Under the pieces are notes generated by a model. It made no database searches. It was not told where the DNA came from and worked only from the letters and a program-made list of their open reading frames with translations. Shown in pieces: positions 25,175 through 35,043 of a stretch of 64,000 nucleotides of DNA (within the stretch, counting starts at the first letter, position 1; every line of letters starts with the position of its first letter). A program made the translations under genes and the position numbers. Source of the DNA: Vibrio sinus (GTDB taxonomy: Bacteria; Pseudomonadota; Gammaproteobacteria; Enterobacterales; Vibrionaceae); assembly GCF_023634645.1 (NCBI RefSeq), contig NZ_JAMKMR010000003.1, positions 124,001-188,000 of the forward strand, in the 5' to 3' direction.

Positions 25175-28100
25175 TTAACTTGATGCTGTTTCTAGTATAA
25201 AGCTCACTATTGGTGACAACCCTAAATAAATGCGCCGCGCCGCAGGGAAGGGCAACACATCATTCCCTTCATACGTGAATTTGCAGAAGGTATCAAAGCG
25301 GTAAACATCATTACCGATTTCTGCCACGATATCATTAACAGTTGCCTGATCCTTGAATAAAAAATAGAGCCCTGCAATGACGTCTGACGCAGTGAGTAAA
25401 GTATAGAGAATATCCAACGCTTGTGTCAGACTCTCTTTGTCAATACCACTTGCCATAGAAATAATGGATTGGAAAAGTGTTATGATATTTTCGAGCATCA
25501 TGGTTATATATCCATAATTATCTTTACTCGCATCTCCACTCGATTCAATCCCCCAAGCGAAGTACTCAAGAGTACTCATTACTATGTATGACAGGCCGTT
25601 AAACACTTCGAATTTTTCTTGCAGGCTTGTTCCTGGCTCAGATGCGGTCAGTTGTATTTCCTGAGCGGGGTTGCCTAGGGACCAGGCAATATTCGCCTCT
25701 AAGTTCATCAGCATTTCCATTGCAGACCAGGTTTCGTGCAGTGAAAGAGGCTCTTCTCCGAGCAGTGAATTGGATTGGTGTAGGCGACTTGAAGTCAGCT
25801 CGTTCATTGACTTGAGAGACTTACCGTCGACAGCGTAAGTTCTAAGCCAAACACCTAGGCCGGTTGTCCAACTGAAGAGTTCTGAGAAGCTGATGTTCAG
25901 GGACAAGTCGAGCCCGAGTATTTTAATAAAATCAGTGAGCAATGGGATTTGTAGAGTGACGAAATTACTCTCGCTGAACAATGCATCAAATAGCTCGAGT
26001 AGATTATTGGGGTTTGTTAGTTCATTAAACAGTTGGGTAAAGGCTTCAAACTCTTTAAATACATCATTACCAACCTTCCCTATGCTGGTGATCAAAGTGT
26101 TACTCATTGTTGCCGGAGACATAGCGGCTCCCAGACCTTCGACAAGGGTGGTAAGTAAGTCGGTAATGGTCTTTTCTGTTGTCACCTCGATGTTGGCCAG
26201 AGTCGTATTTAGCTTAGCCTGTAGCTCTGTTGGTATTGATGGTGCATGAAATACAAGAGGGCTTATGACCGAATTGCCTTTAGATATTGCACTGAGATAC
26301 TTTCCAACCGCTTCTGCCATTAAATGTGAGAAGGGCATCAGTATTTTGTTGATAACGAAGTCCGTACCACTTGTCATTTGTGATGATAGATGATCAGATC
26401 GCGTCTGATTGATCGGTGGGTTCTGAGTAAAGTGATTTATGGCCTCATTCCAGCCCTGCTGCATTGTCCACAGTTGCCCTTCAAATTGTGGTAGTGGGTT
26501 GTTGCCCGGGGCAGGGAACAGATCGGCTCCATTTCGAGATGCGCCCAATCGCTGAGATGAACTACCACTTGTGAGATGCTCACTGGTAAAACTTTTATAA
26601 CTACTGACAAAGTCCTTCATATCACTTAGGTGGAAGAGAAGTTCGATAAACTTTATGACTTTCTTTATAAAGTCCCAGGCTTGGACAAAGAGATTCAGTA
26701 ATCCTTTCCCCAGGCTTTCTAGCTCTTCTAACTTGGTAATCGCCCAGTTTCCAATATCGTGAATGGCAATACCGATTTTGTGCAAAATATCAGCCGGTAG
26801 GTTTTTCAAGTTTTCAAAAAAGTTCTCCCCTGCGGTGACCGCATTTCGTACTTTTTCTATATCGGCTGCGAATTTTTCTGAGGCGTTTTCAAGCGCATGC
26901 AAAGCGTGGCTGATGAACCGACCAATATCTGAAAAGAACCCACCTAGAAGCTCCCCTTGATAGCCTGATGAGCCATCGACAATTACGCATAAAAATGGGT
27001 TCAATAGCGGCATGCTGCCTTCTAATTGATTGCCTGTAGGGATATTTTGTGACGTTGTTTTTTTCTGGATCTGTTGGCTTGTTTGAACCATCAATTTACT
27101 GAGATTAGCGTTCGCTTGCGAGTGATCGACTCCACTTTGGTACTCTGGCTTTAGTGCTGCCATAGACTGCTGATTAGTGAGATGTTCTAACCTGTTTACA
27201 GATGGATTGCCGATATAAAAGTTACTCCATGGGGTAGTCATCGTGCCGGGGTTGGTTACTGGTACGATCGCATGGCCAATATTGGGCTCTTCTTCGTACT
27301 TAGGTTGGTTGTTTTGTTCATAGTCACTCATGTTAACCGTGCGGTACATAAGGCTATAAGCTAGCGAAGATGCACTCACTCTAAAGCTCAATGGAATGTG
27401 AGAAGCTAAAGGTTTGATGACCGCACTATTGACTCGACTGATGTGGTGGGCTGTACCATTGTGGTCGATAAGGGCGATGGGTGTGGTTGAGCGAATTTCG
27501 TAGTAGATACTGTCATTTGGTGAGGATTGATTTAGCAGTGGGATCGGGTAGCCATAGTGGTTGATAGAGCTCATTTCAACATGATAGAACTGACCTGATA
27601 TTGGATTACGTTGTTGGTTTATGGTGACAGAGCGCTCGGCAAGTATTTCGGTATACCAACTGTTGTCAATGTGCTTGAAATAGTGCTTCTCAGCAATGAC
27701 GTCGTTGCCATTTTTCTTAACGGCAATGTATTCGTTGTGCTCGTTAAATCGATTGTTGCAGGCAAACGCTAAATACTCATCGCCGAGGAAAAGCGCGTTG
27801 TTTGCTGTCGGTGAACTGTCGGACACATCTGTTCTAAAATCTGGGATGTTTTGAGCCGTATACACGACACTTTCAGGATAAGTCGATAGGCCAAACACAT
27901 TGCTTAATCGGTTGGTGAGAAGAGGGTCTGTGCCACCGCCTTCAAAAGCTTGAGTGACTAAGCCCGCCCCGTTTTCGGTGTCGAATAGGAATCGCCATCC
28001 TCCATATTGAGAACGGCCTCCTCTCAAGTTCAAAATATTCGAGTCTGCTAAAAAGCCAGGCATGTTTAGCTGAGTTATGGAACACAGTTCTCTTAGTGGT

Positions 28101-29611
28101 TTGTTAGCTCTGGAAGTGTATGAGCGAACGGTATACATAACTAAGCGAGTAGAGTTATTCCATGCACTGTCTGAAGAAACTATGTTAACTGAAGCGATAT
28201 AGCAGCTTGCTTTGATTGGATAAGCAGCATTGCCATTGACCACTATCTCAGTGTCACCTATATAATGGGAGTCTCGAATGTGGCGAATATAAGTATGATC
28301 ACTATTATCTTTTGGCCAGTTCTTGCGGTATGGCATTAGAGGCTTGAGTGAGTCAGCAACTTCTTTTGGAAAACCGTTCGTACTTGAAACCGCTATAGCG
28401 TTAAGAGCGATATTTCCACGTGCTGGTTCGACGTGGTTAGCAGCATTAAAATAGGATGAGCCGAAAAGGTGATTGGCTGTTCCAGCGCCAACTACCGAGT
28501 TCCATTGAGTGTGATTAAATTGAATATAGAACTGAGGAACTGGATGGGATGAAGAAACGGTATCACATTGTGTATAGTCAACGTCGAGAATGGAATAATG
28601 TGTCTGCTTGTCGTTTTCAGGAAATACCGCTGATTCAAAGATAAATAAATTCCCTTTTTCGCAGAAACTCAGAATGTTCATGTAATTCCATTTGAGGAAA
28701 ACGAGATGTGTTGCGCCCGTTTTATCGACAAAGTAGCAGTGATAATCTAAGTATTGAGCTTCCGAATTATTTAATGGTAGATTCGAAACTTGCCAGCCGC
28801 CTTGCTGATGGCTATCTACAATAGCGCTTCTTTCTGGGTAGAGCGCATTTTGTATTTTGACCTTTCGCGTTAACAATACGGAATTGGCGTTGTTCTTAGC
28901 TAACACTAAGACTGCCCAGTAACCGGACACCGAATTATCTGCTAGGCTGACTGTATTGGTTCCCGGGCAGGTGATACCAATCACTTTTACTGGCTCATCA
29001 CCGTTTAAATATTCTTGGATAGGGACAGCATTTTTGTGAGCACCTTCCGCTGGTGTATCTATATCATCGACGTTGATGGGTAAATGTTCAAAGTGCTCAA
29101 ACTGCCAGCCATTGTTTGGGTCATCGACAACATGGACCAATTCCGTTTGACCAATGTGATCACCTTTGAATTCAAGCGTTGCCTCTACTGTGTTGGATAA
29201 GTCTCCAGATTGATTTGGTAGGGCTAACAGTTTGCTCCTTCCCCAGCAGAAACCTTCTATACAATCGGATAATGGTTGAGCCTTTGCAGGTTGACTATAG
29301 CTTGGGTAACTCATTAACTCGCTGGACATTTTTACCTTGTAAACACCAGGCTCTGACTGCATCTCCTGGTCAGTGATTCCAAACTCGGAAGGAGAGGTTT
29401 GAAATTCTGGTATAGTACTTCCCCATGCAGTTGGAACACATCCAGATGCAATAAGCCCAGCAACCGCAGACATTTTCACACTTCCAGAAAGGAAGGAGCG
29501 TCGAGAGATTAGGTGTTCAAAACAATTGAGCTCTTTTTCTTGCAGCTCAGAAGATTTGATGAGCTGCGCAAGCTGGCGTTTTAAGGATTGTCGAAGTTCA
29601 ACAAGTTTCAT
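25175..29611 (-). CDS. Giant Tat-exported protein of unknown function
   Basis: 1478 residues, not recognised. A cytoplasmic-looking 35-residue amphipathic extension precedes a twin-arginine signal, SRRSFLSGSVKMSAVAGLIASGC (SRRSFLSG with Arg37-Arg38, hydrophobic core, Cys58). This means export folded, perhaps with a cofactor, and IASGC could be a lipobox. Residues about 90-880 are beta-rich with many Asn, Trp and Tyr. From about 895 the chain turns into long amphipathic helices (FFSDIGRFISHALHALENA, AWDFIKKVIKFIELLFHL, FTQLFNELTNPNNLLELF) and Ser/Thr-rich stretches to the end. The two-part design could be a beta-domain plus a helical pore or scaffold. It is convergent with the GH17-like gene. 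No SD was seen at the start. Confidence 0.7.
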   Translation of the reverse strand: MKLVELRQSLKRQLAQLIKSSELQEKELNCFEHLISRRSFLSGSVKMSAVAGLIASGCVPTAWGSTIPEFQTSPSEFGITDQEMQSEPGVYKVKMSSELMSYPSYSQPAKAQPLSDCIEGFCWGRSKLLALPNQSGDLSNTVEATLEFKGDHIGQTELVHVVDDPNNGWQFEHFEHLPINVDDIDTPAEGAHKNAVPIQEYLNGDEPVKVIGITCPGTNTVSLADNSVSGYWAVLVLAKNNANSVLLTRKVKIQNALYPERSAIVDSHQQGGWQVSNLPLNNSEAQYLDYHCYFVDKTGATHLVFLKWNYMNILSFCEKGNLFIFESAVFPENDKQTHYSILDVDYTQCDTVSSSHPVPQFYIQFNHTQWNSVVGAGTANHLFGSSYFNAANHVEPARGNIALNAIAVSSTNGFPKEVADSLKPLMPYRKNWPKDNSDHTYIRHIRDSHYIGDTEIVVNGNAAYPIKASCYIASVNIVSSDSAWNNSTRLVMYTVRSYTSRANKPLRELCSITQLNMPGFLADSNILNLRGGRSQYGGWRFLFDTENGAGLVTQAFEGGGTDPLLTNRLSNVFGLSTYPESVVYTAQNIPDFRTDVSDSSPTANNALFLGDEYLAFACNNRFNEHNEYIAVKKNGNDVIAEKHYFKHIDNSWYTEILAERSVTINQQRNPISGQFYHVEMSSINHYGYPIPLLNQSSPNDSIYYEIRSTTPIALIDHNGTAHHISRVNSAVIKPLASHIPLSFRVSASSLAYSLMYRTVNMSDYEQNNQPKYEEEPNIGHAIVPVTNPGTMTTPWSNFYIGNPSVNRLEHLTNQQSMAALKPEYQSGVDHSQANANLSKLMVQTSQQIQKKTTSQNIPTGNQLEGSMPLLNPFLCVIVDGSSGYQGELLGGFFSDIGRFISHALHALENASEKFAADIEKVRNAVTAGENFFENLKNLPADILHKIGIAIHDIGNWAITKLEELESLGKGLLNLFVQAWDFIKKVIKFIELLFHLSDMKDFVSSYKSFTSEHLTSGSSSQRLGASRNGADLFPAPGNNPLPQFEGQLWTMQQGWNEAINHFTQNPPINQTRSDHLSSQMTSGTDFVINKILMPFSHLMAEAVGKYLSAISKGNSVISPLVFHAPSIPTELQAKLNTTLANIEVTTEKTITDLLTTLVEGLGAAMSPATMSNTLITSIGKVGNDVFKEFEAFTQLFNELTNPNNLLELFDALFSESNFVTLQIPLLTDFIKILGLDLSLNISFSELFSWTTGLGVWLRTYAVDGKSLKSMNELTSSRLHQSNSLLGEEPLSLHETWSAMEMLMNLEANIAWSLGNPAQEIQLTASEPGTSLQEKFEVFNGLSYIVMSTLEYFAWGIESSGDASKDNYGYITMMLENIITLFQSIISMASGIDKESLTQALDILYTLLTASDVIAGLYFLFKDQATVNDIVAEIGNDVYRFDTFCKFTYEGNDVLPFPAARRIYLGLSPIVSFILETASS

Positions 29612-29776
29612 CGTTTAAAAATTGATCAGAAAAAAGGGGCGGTGAATGTACTATTCATCGATGATTAATTAAACGAATGATTAATTAGTTTTCGGTATTG
29701 ATATGAATCACGTATATATGAAACATAAGGTTTTTATTTGCATATATATGAGATGTTATACGTGTGGAAGTCATGT

Positions 29777-29813
29777 ATTGAAAGCCAGTTATCGAAGCAC
29801 ACTGGCTTTCAAT
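29777..29813 (-). terminator. Hairpin after the 868-residue gene
   Basis: Perfect 13-nt arms ATTGAAAGCCAGT (29777-29789) and ACTGGCTTTCAAT (29801-29813), 18 nt beyond the stop of the minus-strand gene. The remaining stretch 29612-29776 is AT-rich and gene-free. Confidence 0.6.
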
Positions 29814-29831
29814 ATTCTTATAGAGAATATA

Positions 29832-32438
29832 TTATTGAATTACGGCAGGAGCTCGGCGACGGGTCATCCTGTGCTGCAATGCATTAAATATAACGTTGTC
29901 GTCTAAATCCGAATATCTTGCGATTAAATCTTGGCTAAAGATATCTTGGATCATGTGTAAATAGTACGGGTAACTATGCATTGATTGTGGCTCTCTGCCA
30001 TAAAAGCATCCAGTCGCGATCATAGGATATAAAACTTCATACATCGAATGATGCCCAGCAACAACCAAGCAACAACCAATTAGTAAGACAATGAGTCCTT
30101 TACCATGCTCGAAAGATGCTCTCTGACTTGGATTAGAGACGCAATGTTCTAGTAGAGTATCGAATCCATTCGATTGAATTTCCATGGTCCCTGAAACTCC
30201 AGCAATAAAACATGCACCAAAATCATGGATGATGTTTGGAGTTTGGCTATCATTATTTGGAGAGTAAAACTGCCTAGCATGCAATATGTTTTTAGTAAAT
30301 ACATTTTGCAGATACGATGGTGTGTATTGGGGCTCTGAAATACCTGCGTGCTTATCTTTACCCATAACTACCCTTGAAACAAAATGTTCATTTCTCCCTC
30401 GATCTTGAAAAAGAGATCTACGTCTGGCTTCAGGCTCAGTACTGTCAATTGATTTTACCAGTTGTTTGAAGCCATCTTTCATGGGCTTGGTTAAAATGAT
30501 TTTTTCGATAAACTCGAATACATTCACCCGAGTATGCTTAAACTTTGATATTAGTGATAAGTATTTATCTGGACCAATATTAATGTGATGACATACGTGG
30601 CGGAAATGTACAGTCAAGTAATCAAAGAGTAATGGATCTTTACTATTTAAGTAATTATTTACGAAATGGAAAGCAAGCGTTGAATCTAGGATAGACATGT
30701 AGACATTATTTTTTCTTGTATCCAATGAGCTAAAGTGGATTCCCCTAGGAATTTTGTAATATGCGTTGATGCCCATCGCAGACATATTGCTTCTTATGTT
30801 TGTAGTCGGCTGTATTTTCGGTGTTGCTTGTTGAAGTTCGGAAAGCATAGACCGCTTTAAACGGCAGTGCTTTACATAATCACAGGCGTCAATTGCCGCT
30901 AGATGTAGATCGTCATCGCTAAATCTGAGATGTAATTCGACACCATACTCTTTAAAGGTGTCTCGCATTTCGTAAAGTGCATCAATGACTTCGAAATGAC
31001 TATGGAATCCATATTTTCCATAGATAGCAATCACTGCTAGAAGAAATTCATTCACTTCCAGTTGGCAGTTATTACGTTTTGTAGCCATAAACCTTTCCAG
31101 TAGGGCCACTACAAAAAACATATGACCAGAGATAGATGCATTGAATGGACGTAGAAGATCCCTTTGAGAGCCGCAAGGGTAAGCATCTTCTCTATAACTA
31201 TGGGTATAGGTATCGGAATGTTGGTTAATCATTCCTTTATGGCTGACTTCATCGTAAAAACCTGGAGCTGTAGACTTCATCAGGCCGCCATTTCCACTGT
31301 GTATTTGTTGAGAGCTCTCCCATTTGGGTTTTTTGCTCAGATCTCGTTTTGACATAATTCCACTTCTAAACTTGCGGTCCTTTTTAGCCAAAAGTGGGGA
31401 AGATTTTTTATATTTTCTGACCTTCCGTAGCCTTAAGATCCTTTCATTTGCTTCTGAATCTGACCAGATTAAAATTGCTGCCTCTGCATCAGATACGTTA
31501 TTGATATCCATATCGGTGTATACAGAAAGTACGGCTCGTATAAGATCTAGCTGCATAGAGCGGCCTAAATAGTATAGAGAAAGCTTCGTTTCAAAGTATC
31601 GTCGAGTGTTATTGCTATTCCCTGCATCAACCTCTAAAGCTCTATCGAACAGGTTATGGTCAATCAGGTCATGACCAGACATATAGTCCCATGCATTCGG
31701 GTACTCTAGAAAGTAGTAGTTATTTAATATATTGCTCCTAATTTCACCAGGTAAAGATCCTGAAATTAAGCCGTAACTTAATAATATTATTTCAGATACA
31801 TCATACTGATTGCTGGATACAATTTTACCAAACTGCGTTTGGTTAATTTGTATAATATTTCTATTCATCTCAGTTAAGTTTTTCATTGGTTCATAGTAAC
31901 TTAACTCACTGATGTAATTCTTTAACTCTGGTTTTATCTCTTTTAGTATTTCGTATTTTATATATGGAGGAAGAATAGAATCATGAATAGATTTAAAGAT
32001 ATTTTTTAAGAATCTTACAAGGTCATAGATCTTTCTCAATTGTGGTGTCACTAACAAGAATGAGATTAAAGCATTACAGGTGGAGTTAAGGTAATGACGC
32101 GATTCTCTATCATGCTCACACACGCGCTTTAAAGTGAGCGCATCATACTTAGATGTTATTTCAGCTGGAAGAAAGGTATGTAGAGAGTTTCCTATACTTT
32201 CTGGCATTGCAACGATCAATTCTGTCACAAACTTTTCGCGTTGTCTTAATGTTAACTCAGAGAGTGTCCTAAAAATAATGCTGCTCCTATTTTTCAGGGA
32301 GGATTTTATTTCCTCTTTTAGTGTCCTGAGAGCAGTATTTAAATTTCTAATTTCCTGTGGGCCGTAGTTCCCGTTTGTGAGTAGTTCAGTCTTAATCTGA
32401 TTACACTTTTTATGGTATCTTGTATGGTTACCTGGCAT
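29832..32438 (-). CDS. Large AT-rich protein of unknown function with a repeated SGxM...HSxxEV module
   Basis: 868 residues, no signal peptide, not recognised. The gene is visibly more AT-rich than its neighbours and uses AT-ending codons, a sign of acquisition. The first 370 residues are mainly helical. Two copies of a similar module follow: ASISGHM...LLAVIAIYGKYGFHSHFEV (Ser437 to Val484) and AGVSGTM...LLIGCCLVVAGHHSMYEV (Ser749 to Val802). Each has Ser-Gly-x-Met, then 40-50 residues later a His-Ser/His-x-Phe/Tyr-Glu-Val group at the end of a hydrophobic helix. The conserved His, Ser and Glu could be catalytic or metal-binding. Large single-gene units of this kind are common among host-directed effectors, but no secretion signal is apparent. 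Confidence 0.65.
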   Translation of the reverse strand: MPGNHTRYHKKCNQIKTELLTNGNYGPQEIRNLNTALRTLKEEIKSSLKNRSSIIFRTLSELTLRQREKFVTELIVAMPESIGNSLHTFLPAEITSKYDALTLKRVCEHDRESRHYLNSTCNALISFLLVTPQLRKIYDLVRFLKNIFKSIHDSILPPYIKYEILKEIKPELKNYISELSYYEPMKNLTEMNRNIIQINQTQFGKIVSSNQYDVSEIILLSYGLISGSLPGEIRSNILNNYYFLEYPNAWDYMSGHDLIDHNLFDRALEVDAGNSNNTRRYFETKLSLYYLGRSMQLDLIRAVLSVYTDMDINNVSDAEAAILIWSDSEANERILRLRKVRKYKKSSPLLAKKDRKFRSGIMSKRDLSKKPKWESSQQIHSGNGGLMKSTAPGFYDEVSHKGMINQHSDTYTHSYREDAYPCGSQRDLLRPFNASISGHMFFVVALLERFMATKRNNCQLEVNEFLLAVIAIYGKYGFHSHFEVIDALYEMRDTFKEYGVELHLRFSDDDLHLAAIDACDYVKHCRLKRSMLSELQQATPKIQPTTNIRSNMSAMGINAYYKIPRGIHFSSLDTRKNNVYMSILDSTLAFHFVNNYLNSKDPLLFDYLTVHFRHVCHHINIGPDKYLSLISKFKHTRVNVFEFIEKIILTKPMKDGFKQLVKSIDSTEPEARRRSLFQDRGRNEHFVSRVVMGKDKHAGISEPQYTPSYLQNVFTKNILHARQFYSPNNDSQTPNIIHDFGACFIAGVSGTMEIQSNGFDTLLEHCVSNPSQRASFEHGKGLIVLLIGCCLVVAGHHSMYEVLYPMIATGCFYGREPQSMHSYPYYLHMIQDIFSQDLIARYSDLDDNVIFNALQHRMTRRRAPAVIQ

Positions 32439-32965
32439 GACTTTCTTTCTTAGTTGAGTTTGTTATTTTTAATTTATCTATATGATACTTAAAGAAAATA
32501 TTTTTCATTTATAATGGTTATGGCTCGAATATTATCCAAAAATATCGTAGATAAAACTTACAAGTGATATTTCATATCAGTTAATGAAGATTATTAATCA
32601 TTTGGTTGATAATGTGAAGAGCAAAACGATGTACTGAGAGTGTAGAAGCTCAAGAGTTATTTTTATTCAGAAATGAAATTTATAGTTCTCTTTTCTTCTT
32701 CTAATCGAAGATTAGTTAAAATAATAACCAGTAGAGCATGATGGAATATGAATGAACTTTAATGTTATAAAGTTCGATATGTTAGACCTAATATAATAAC
32801 ATTTGCTGTGCTAATTTTAATCGAAATCAATTCTTTCCATCTAGCCGTAACACTGCCTGACCAAAAACTAACCACTACAGCATGCATCTATCACTTTCAC
32901 ACTTTCTAGTTTGACCAACCTCACGCTAAACATACAATATGAGCTGGAATGCGTATCTATTATGA
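32439..32965. other. AT-rich gene-free divergent region
   Basis: 527 bp between two divergent genes. Very AT-rich, with no ORF of note and no recognised RNA. It is likely the promoter region of the 868-codon gene, continuing the low-GC character of that gene. Confidence 0.45.
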
Positions 32966-32998
32966 TGCCTATAAAGATCGATGTCACATCGATAGGCA
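32966..32998 (+). promoter_or_regulatory. Bulged palindrome upstream of the GHSKG protein gene
   Basis: TGCCT (32966) and ATCGATG (32977) pair with CATCGAT (32987) and AGGCA (32994), leaving a 6-nt bulge and a TCA loop. The site ends 47 bp before the ATG at 33046, a natural position for an operator or leader hairpin. Confidence 0.35.
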
Positions 32999-33045
32999 AT
33001 GGTTTCTTTTGAGATAAAACGTTTTACTGCAAAGGGAGAAATAGA

Positions 33046-33885
33046 ATGTTTAGTACAATGGGTATGTTGCCAGTCTCGGCTGGGAACAGTTTTATAGATG
33101 GTATGTTTTACGACATCAGTAACCTCAATTTTGCTGAGTATTCGCTTTTAACAACGCATATTAACATCGAGGGCAGTATTTTAGTTGTTAAACCAGAAGC
33201 TCCAGGAATGCAGGTGTATAAATACAATAGTCTAGAAGAGTTTCGCGCGATTAAAGGCCCCAAGATAGAGCATTTTGTTATTGCTGGGGCTAGCAGTTCT
33301 GATGTTGGTGCTGCCTCTCTGGGGCGTACTCTGGCTAACCACTTAGGTGAAGCTGTTGGAGTGATTATTTCTTGTTTCGGCGTATCAGATTTACCAATGG
33401 AAGCCCTACAGAGTTGGTTCTTTTTTGGGGGAATTCAACGCTACATCAATGAAGAATCCCTGCCATCAAGTGTTAACGCTTTTTGGAAACAAGCGAAAGA
33501 TGAACATGTAAGCAGTGCTGGTACCCAATTGCTTATCGATTTGCTTCGAGAAGAAGGGCGTACGATCAGAACGTTACTTGGGCATTCTAAAGGTTGTTTG
33601 AGCCTAGTTCATGCGTTATCCAATGTGAAGCATAGTTGGGATGTGAGTAATATAAACCTGATTACCGTTGGAGCCATTGTACCTTTCCCAACTGGCATGA
33701 AAAACGTGAAGCAATACATAGGAGAGTTAGATTGGTTTGGTGGGCTGGGCTCAGACTATGATTTGCCCCATACTAAAATTCCTAATGCCTGGCACCACCT
33801 TAACGCTCAACTTCCTTTGTCTATGAATCTTAGCCAAGTGTTGAAACAAGCTCTGCCTGTGCCTAGCTCGACGTCTATGTTGTAG
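33046..33885 (+). CDS. Alpha/beta-hydrolase-like protein with GHSKG motif
   Basis: 279 residues without a signal peptide. The chain contains the nucleophile-elbow motif LLGHSKGCLSLVHAL (Ser181), preceded by beta-strand/helix units KIEHFVIAGASSSDVG and EAVGVIISCFGVSDLP and followed by VSNINLITVGAIVPFP, an arrangement typical of alpha/beta hydrolases such as lipases or esterases. A late GLGSDYDLPHT and the C-terminal AWHHLNAQL offer Asp and His candidates for the triad. A precise family was not recognised. SD AAGGGAG precedes the ATG. Single gene flanked by the palindrome upstream and a terminator downstream. Confidence 0.7.
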   Translation: MFSTMGMLPVSAGNSFIDGMFYDISNLNFAEYSLLTTHINIEGSILVVKPEAPGMQVYKYNSLEEFRAIKGPKIEHFVIAGASSSDVGAASLGRTLANHLGEAVGVIISCFGVSDLPMEALQSWFFFGGIQRYINEESLPSSVNAFWKQAKDEHVSSAGTQLLIDLLREEGRTIRTLLGHSKGCLSLVHALSNVKHSWDVSNINLITVGAIVPFPTGMKNVKQYIGELDWFGGLGSDYDLPHTKIPNAWHHLNAQLPLSMNLSQVLKQALPVPSSTSML

Positions 33886-33894
33886 TGCAAAACG

Positions 33895-33922
33895 CTCTCT
33901 ACTCAGGGAACTGGGTAGAGAG
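33895..33922 (+). terminator. Terminator after the GHSKG protein gene
   Basis: Arms CTCTCTAC (33895-33902) and GTAGAGAG (33915-33922) beginning 10 nt after the stop codon. Confidence 0.55.
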
Positions 33923-34279
33923 TCACGAAAAAATGACGCGACTAGGAGTATAAATAATTCTACATTGTTAAATAGTAACCAATTAAGCATCAGGTGGAAC
34001 TTAATTTGGCACTACATAACCATTCATCAAATCTCAATCTATCAAGCCTTCGCACCAATGTGCATCAGTTTGTCTACATATAAGTACAAACATTGCACTA
34101 ATCTTTTACTTTTCTGGCACCAAAATGGTGCTCTTTGTTTTGAATTATAATTCTTTAATGTTGAAGTTTAATTCATCCTTTGGTCGTGCTGACTTTGTTT
34201 TTATGTCACGAAAACTGTTTACATGACTGGTTTTAATGGATAGTGTAAAAATCAAATTGAAATCAGCAAGGTGATTATT
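33923..34279. other. Region upstream of artP
   Basis: 357 bp without a credible gene; a 61-codon frame here has no ribosome-binding site or family signal. Likely holds the artPIQM promoter. Confidence 0.4.
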
Positions 34280-35008
34280 TTGACTATTTATGCGAATAAC
34301 ATAAGCAAGTCCTACTGCGATTTTAAGGTGTTACACGAAGTGAGTTTTACGTGTGAGTCTGGAGGCATTTTGGTTATTTTAGGGCCAAGTGGAGCTGGAA
34401 AAAGCTCAATACTAAGAATGCTTAACTTGCTTGACTCTGCTGAGTCTGGAGAGCTGTCCATTGGTGGACAGTATTTTGATTTCACTCAACCAATTACGGA
34501 AAGAAGAGCTCTTGGGCTGAGGCGCAAAGTGGGAATGGTGTTCCAACAGTATCACCTGTGGCCACATATGACGGTGATAGAAAATTTGCTCGAAGCACCC
34601 AGGTGTGTCACGAAAGAATCCGTAAAACAATCCACTCCTAGAGCTTTGGCCTTGTTAGAAGATTTTCAATTAGCAGATAAGGCAAATTGTTGGCCACTTG
34701 AACTTTCAGGCGGTCAGCAGCAACGCGTAGCTATCGCTCGCGCATTAATGATGCGGCCAGACGTTCTGTTGTTTGATGAGCCGACCGCGGCTTTAGACCC
34801 TAAATCAACCAGCAAGGTTGCCAATTTGGTTCTCGGATTGGCTAAAACTGGTATAACGCAAGTCGTAGTAACTCATGACGTCGACTTTGCTAAAAAAGTG
34901 GCTACGCATGTCTTATACATGGAGCAAGGCAAAGTGGTAGAGCACGGTTGTAAAAACTCGTTCTCAGCACCTCAATCCCAAGAATTCCGACACTACTTGT
35001 CGCACTAG
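34280..35008 (+). CDS. artP: Arginine ABC transporter ATP-binding protein ArtP
   Basis: About 242 residues from the TTG at 34280, chosen because AAGGTG lies 6 nt upstream and it begins MTIYANNI as in known ArtP; a GTG at 34271 is also in frame. Walker A is GPSGAGKSS, the Q-loop VFQQYHLWPH, the signature LSGGQQQR, Walker B VLLFDEPTAALD and the switch His VTHDV. The FQQYHLWPHMTV and LMMRPDVLLFDEPTAALDP stretches and the C-terminal HYLSH closely follow E. coli ArtP. It powers arginine uptake with the binding protein and two permeases encoded directly downstream, as a four-gene operon in the order P-I-Q-M. Confidence 0.94.
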   Translation: MTIYANNISKSYCDFKVLHEVSFTCESGGILVILGPSGAGKSSILRMLNLLDSAESGELSIGGQYFDFTQPITERRALGLRRKVGMVFQQYHLWPHMTVIENLLEAPRCVTKESVKQSTPRALALLEDFQLADKANCWPLELSGGQQQRVAIARALMMRPDVLLFDEPTAALDPKSTSKVANLVLGLAKTGITQVVVTHDVDFAKKVATHVLYMEQGKVVEHGCKNSFSAPQSQEFRHYLSH

Positions 35009-35043
35009 TTCCCTTCAACTGACTTCAAGATACAGGAGTTATC

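Noticed and set aside
25627..29376. Several plus-strand frames of 60-120 codons opposite the 1478-codon gene
   Set aside because: Antisense shadows of a long coding sequence, without start signals or domain features.
33965..34150. 61-codon frame before artP
   Set aside because: No ribosome-binding site, no recognisable features, ordinary intergenic composition.
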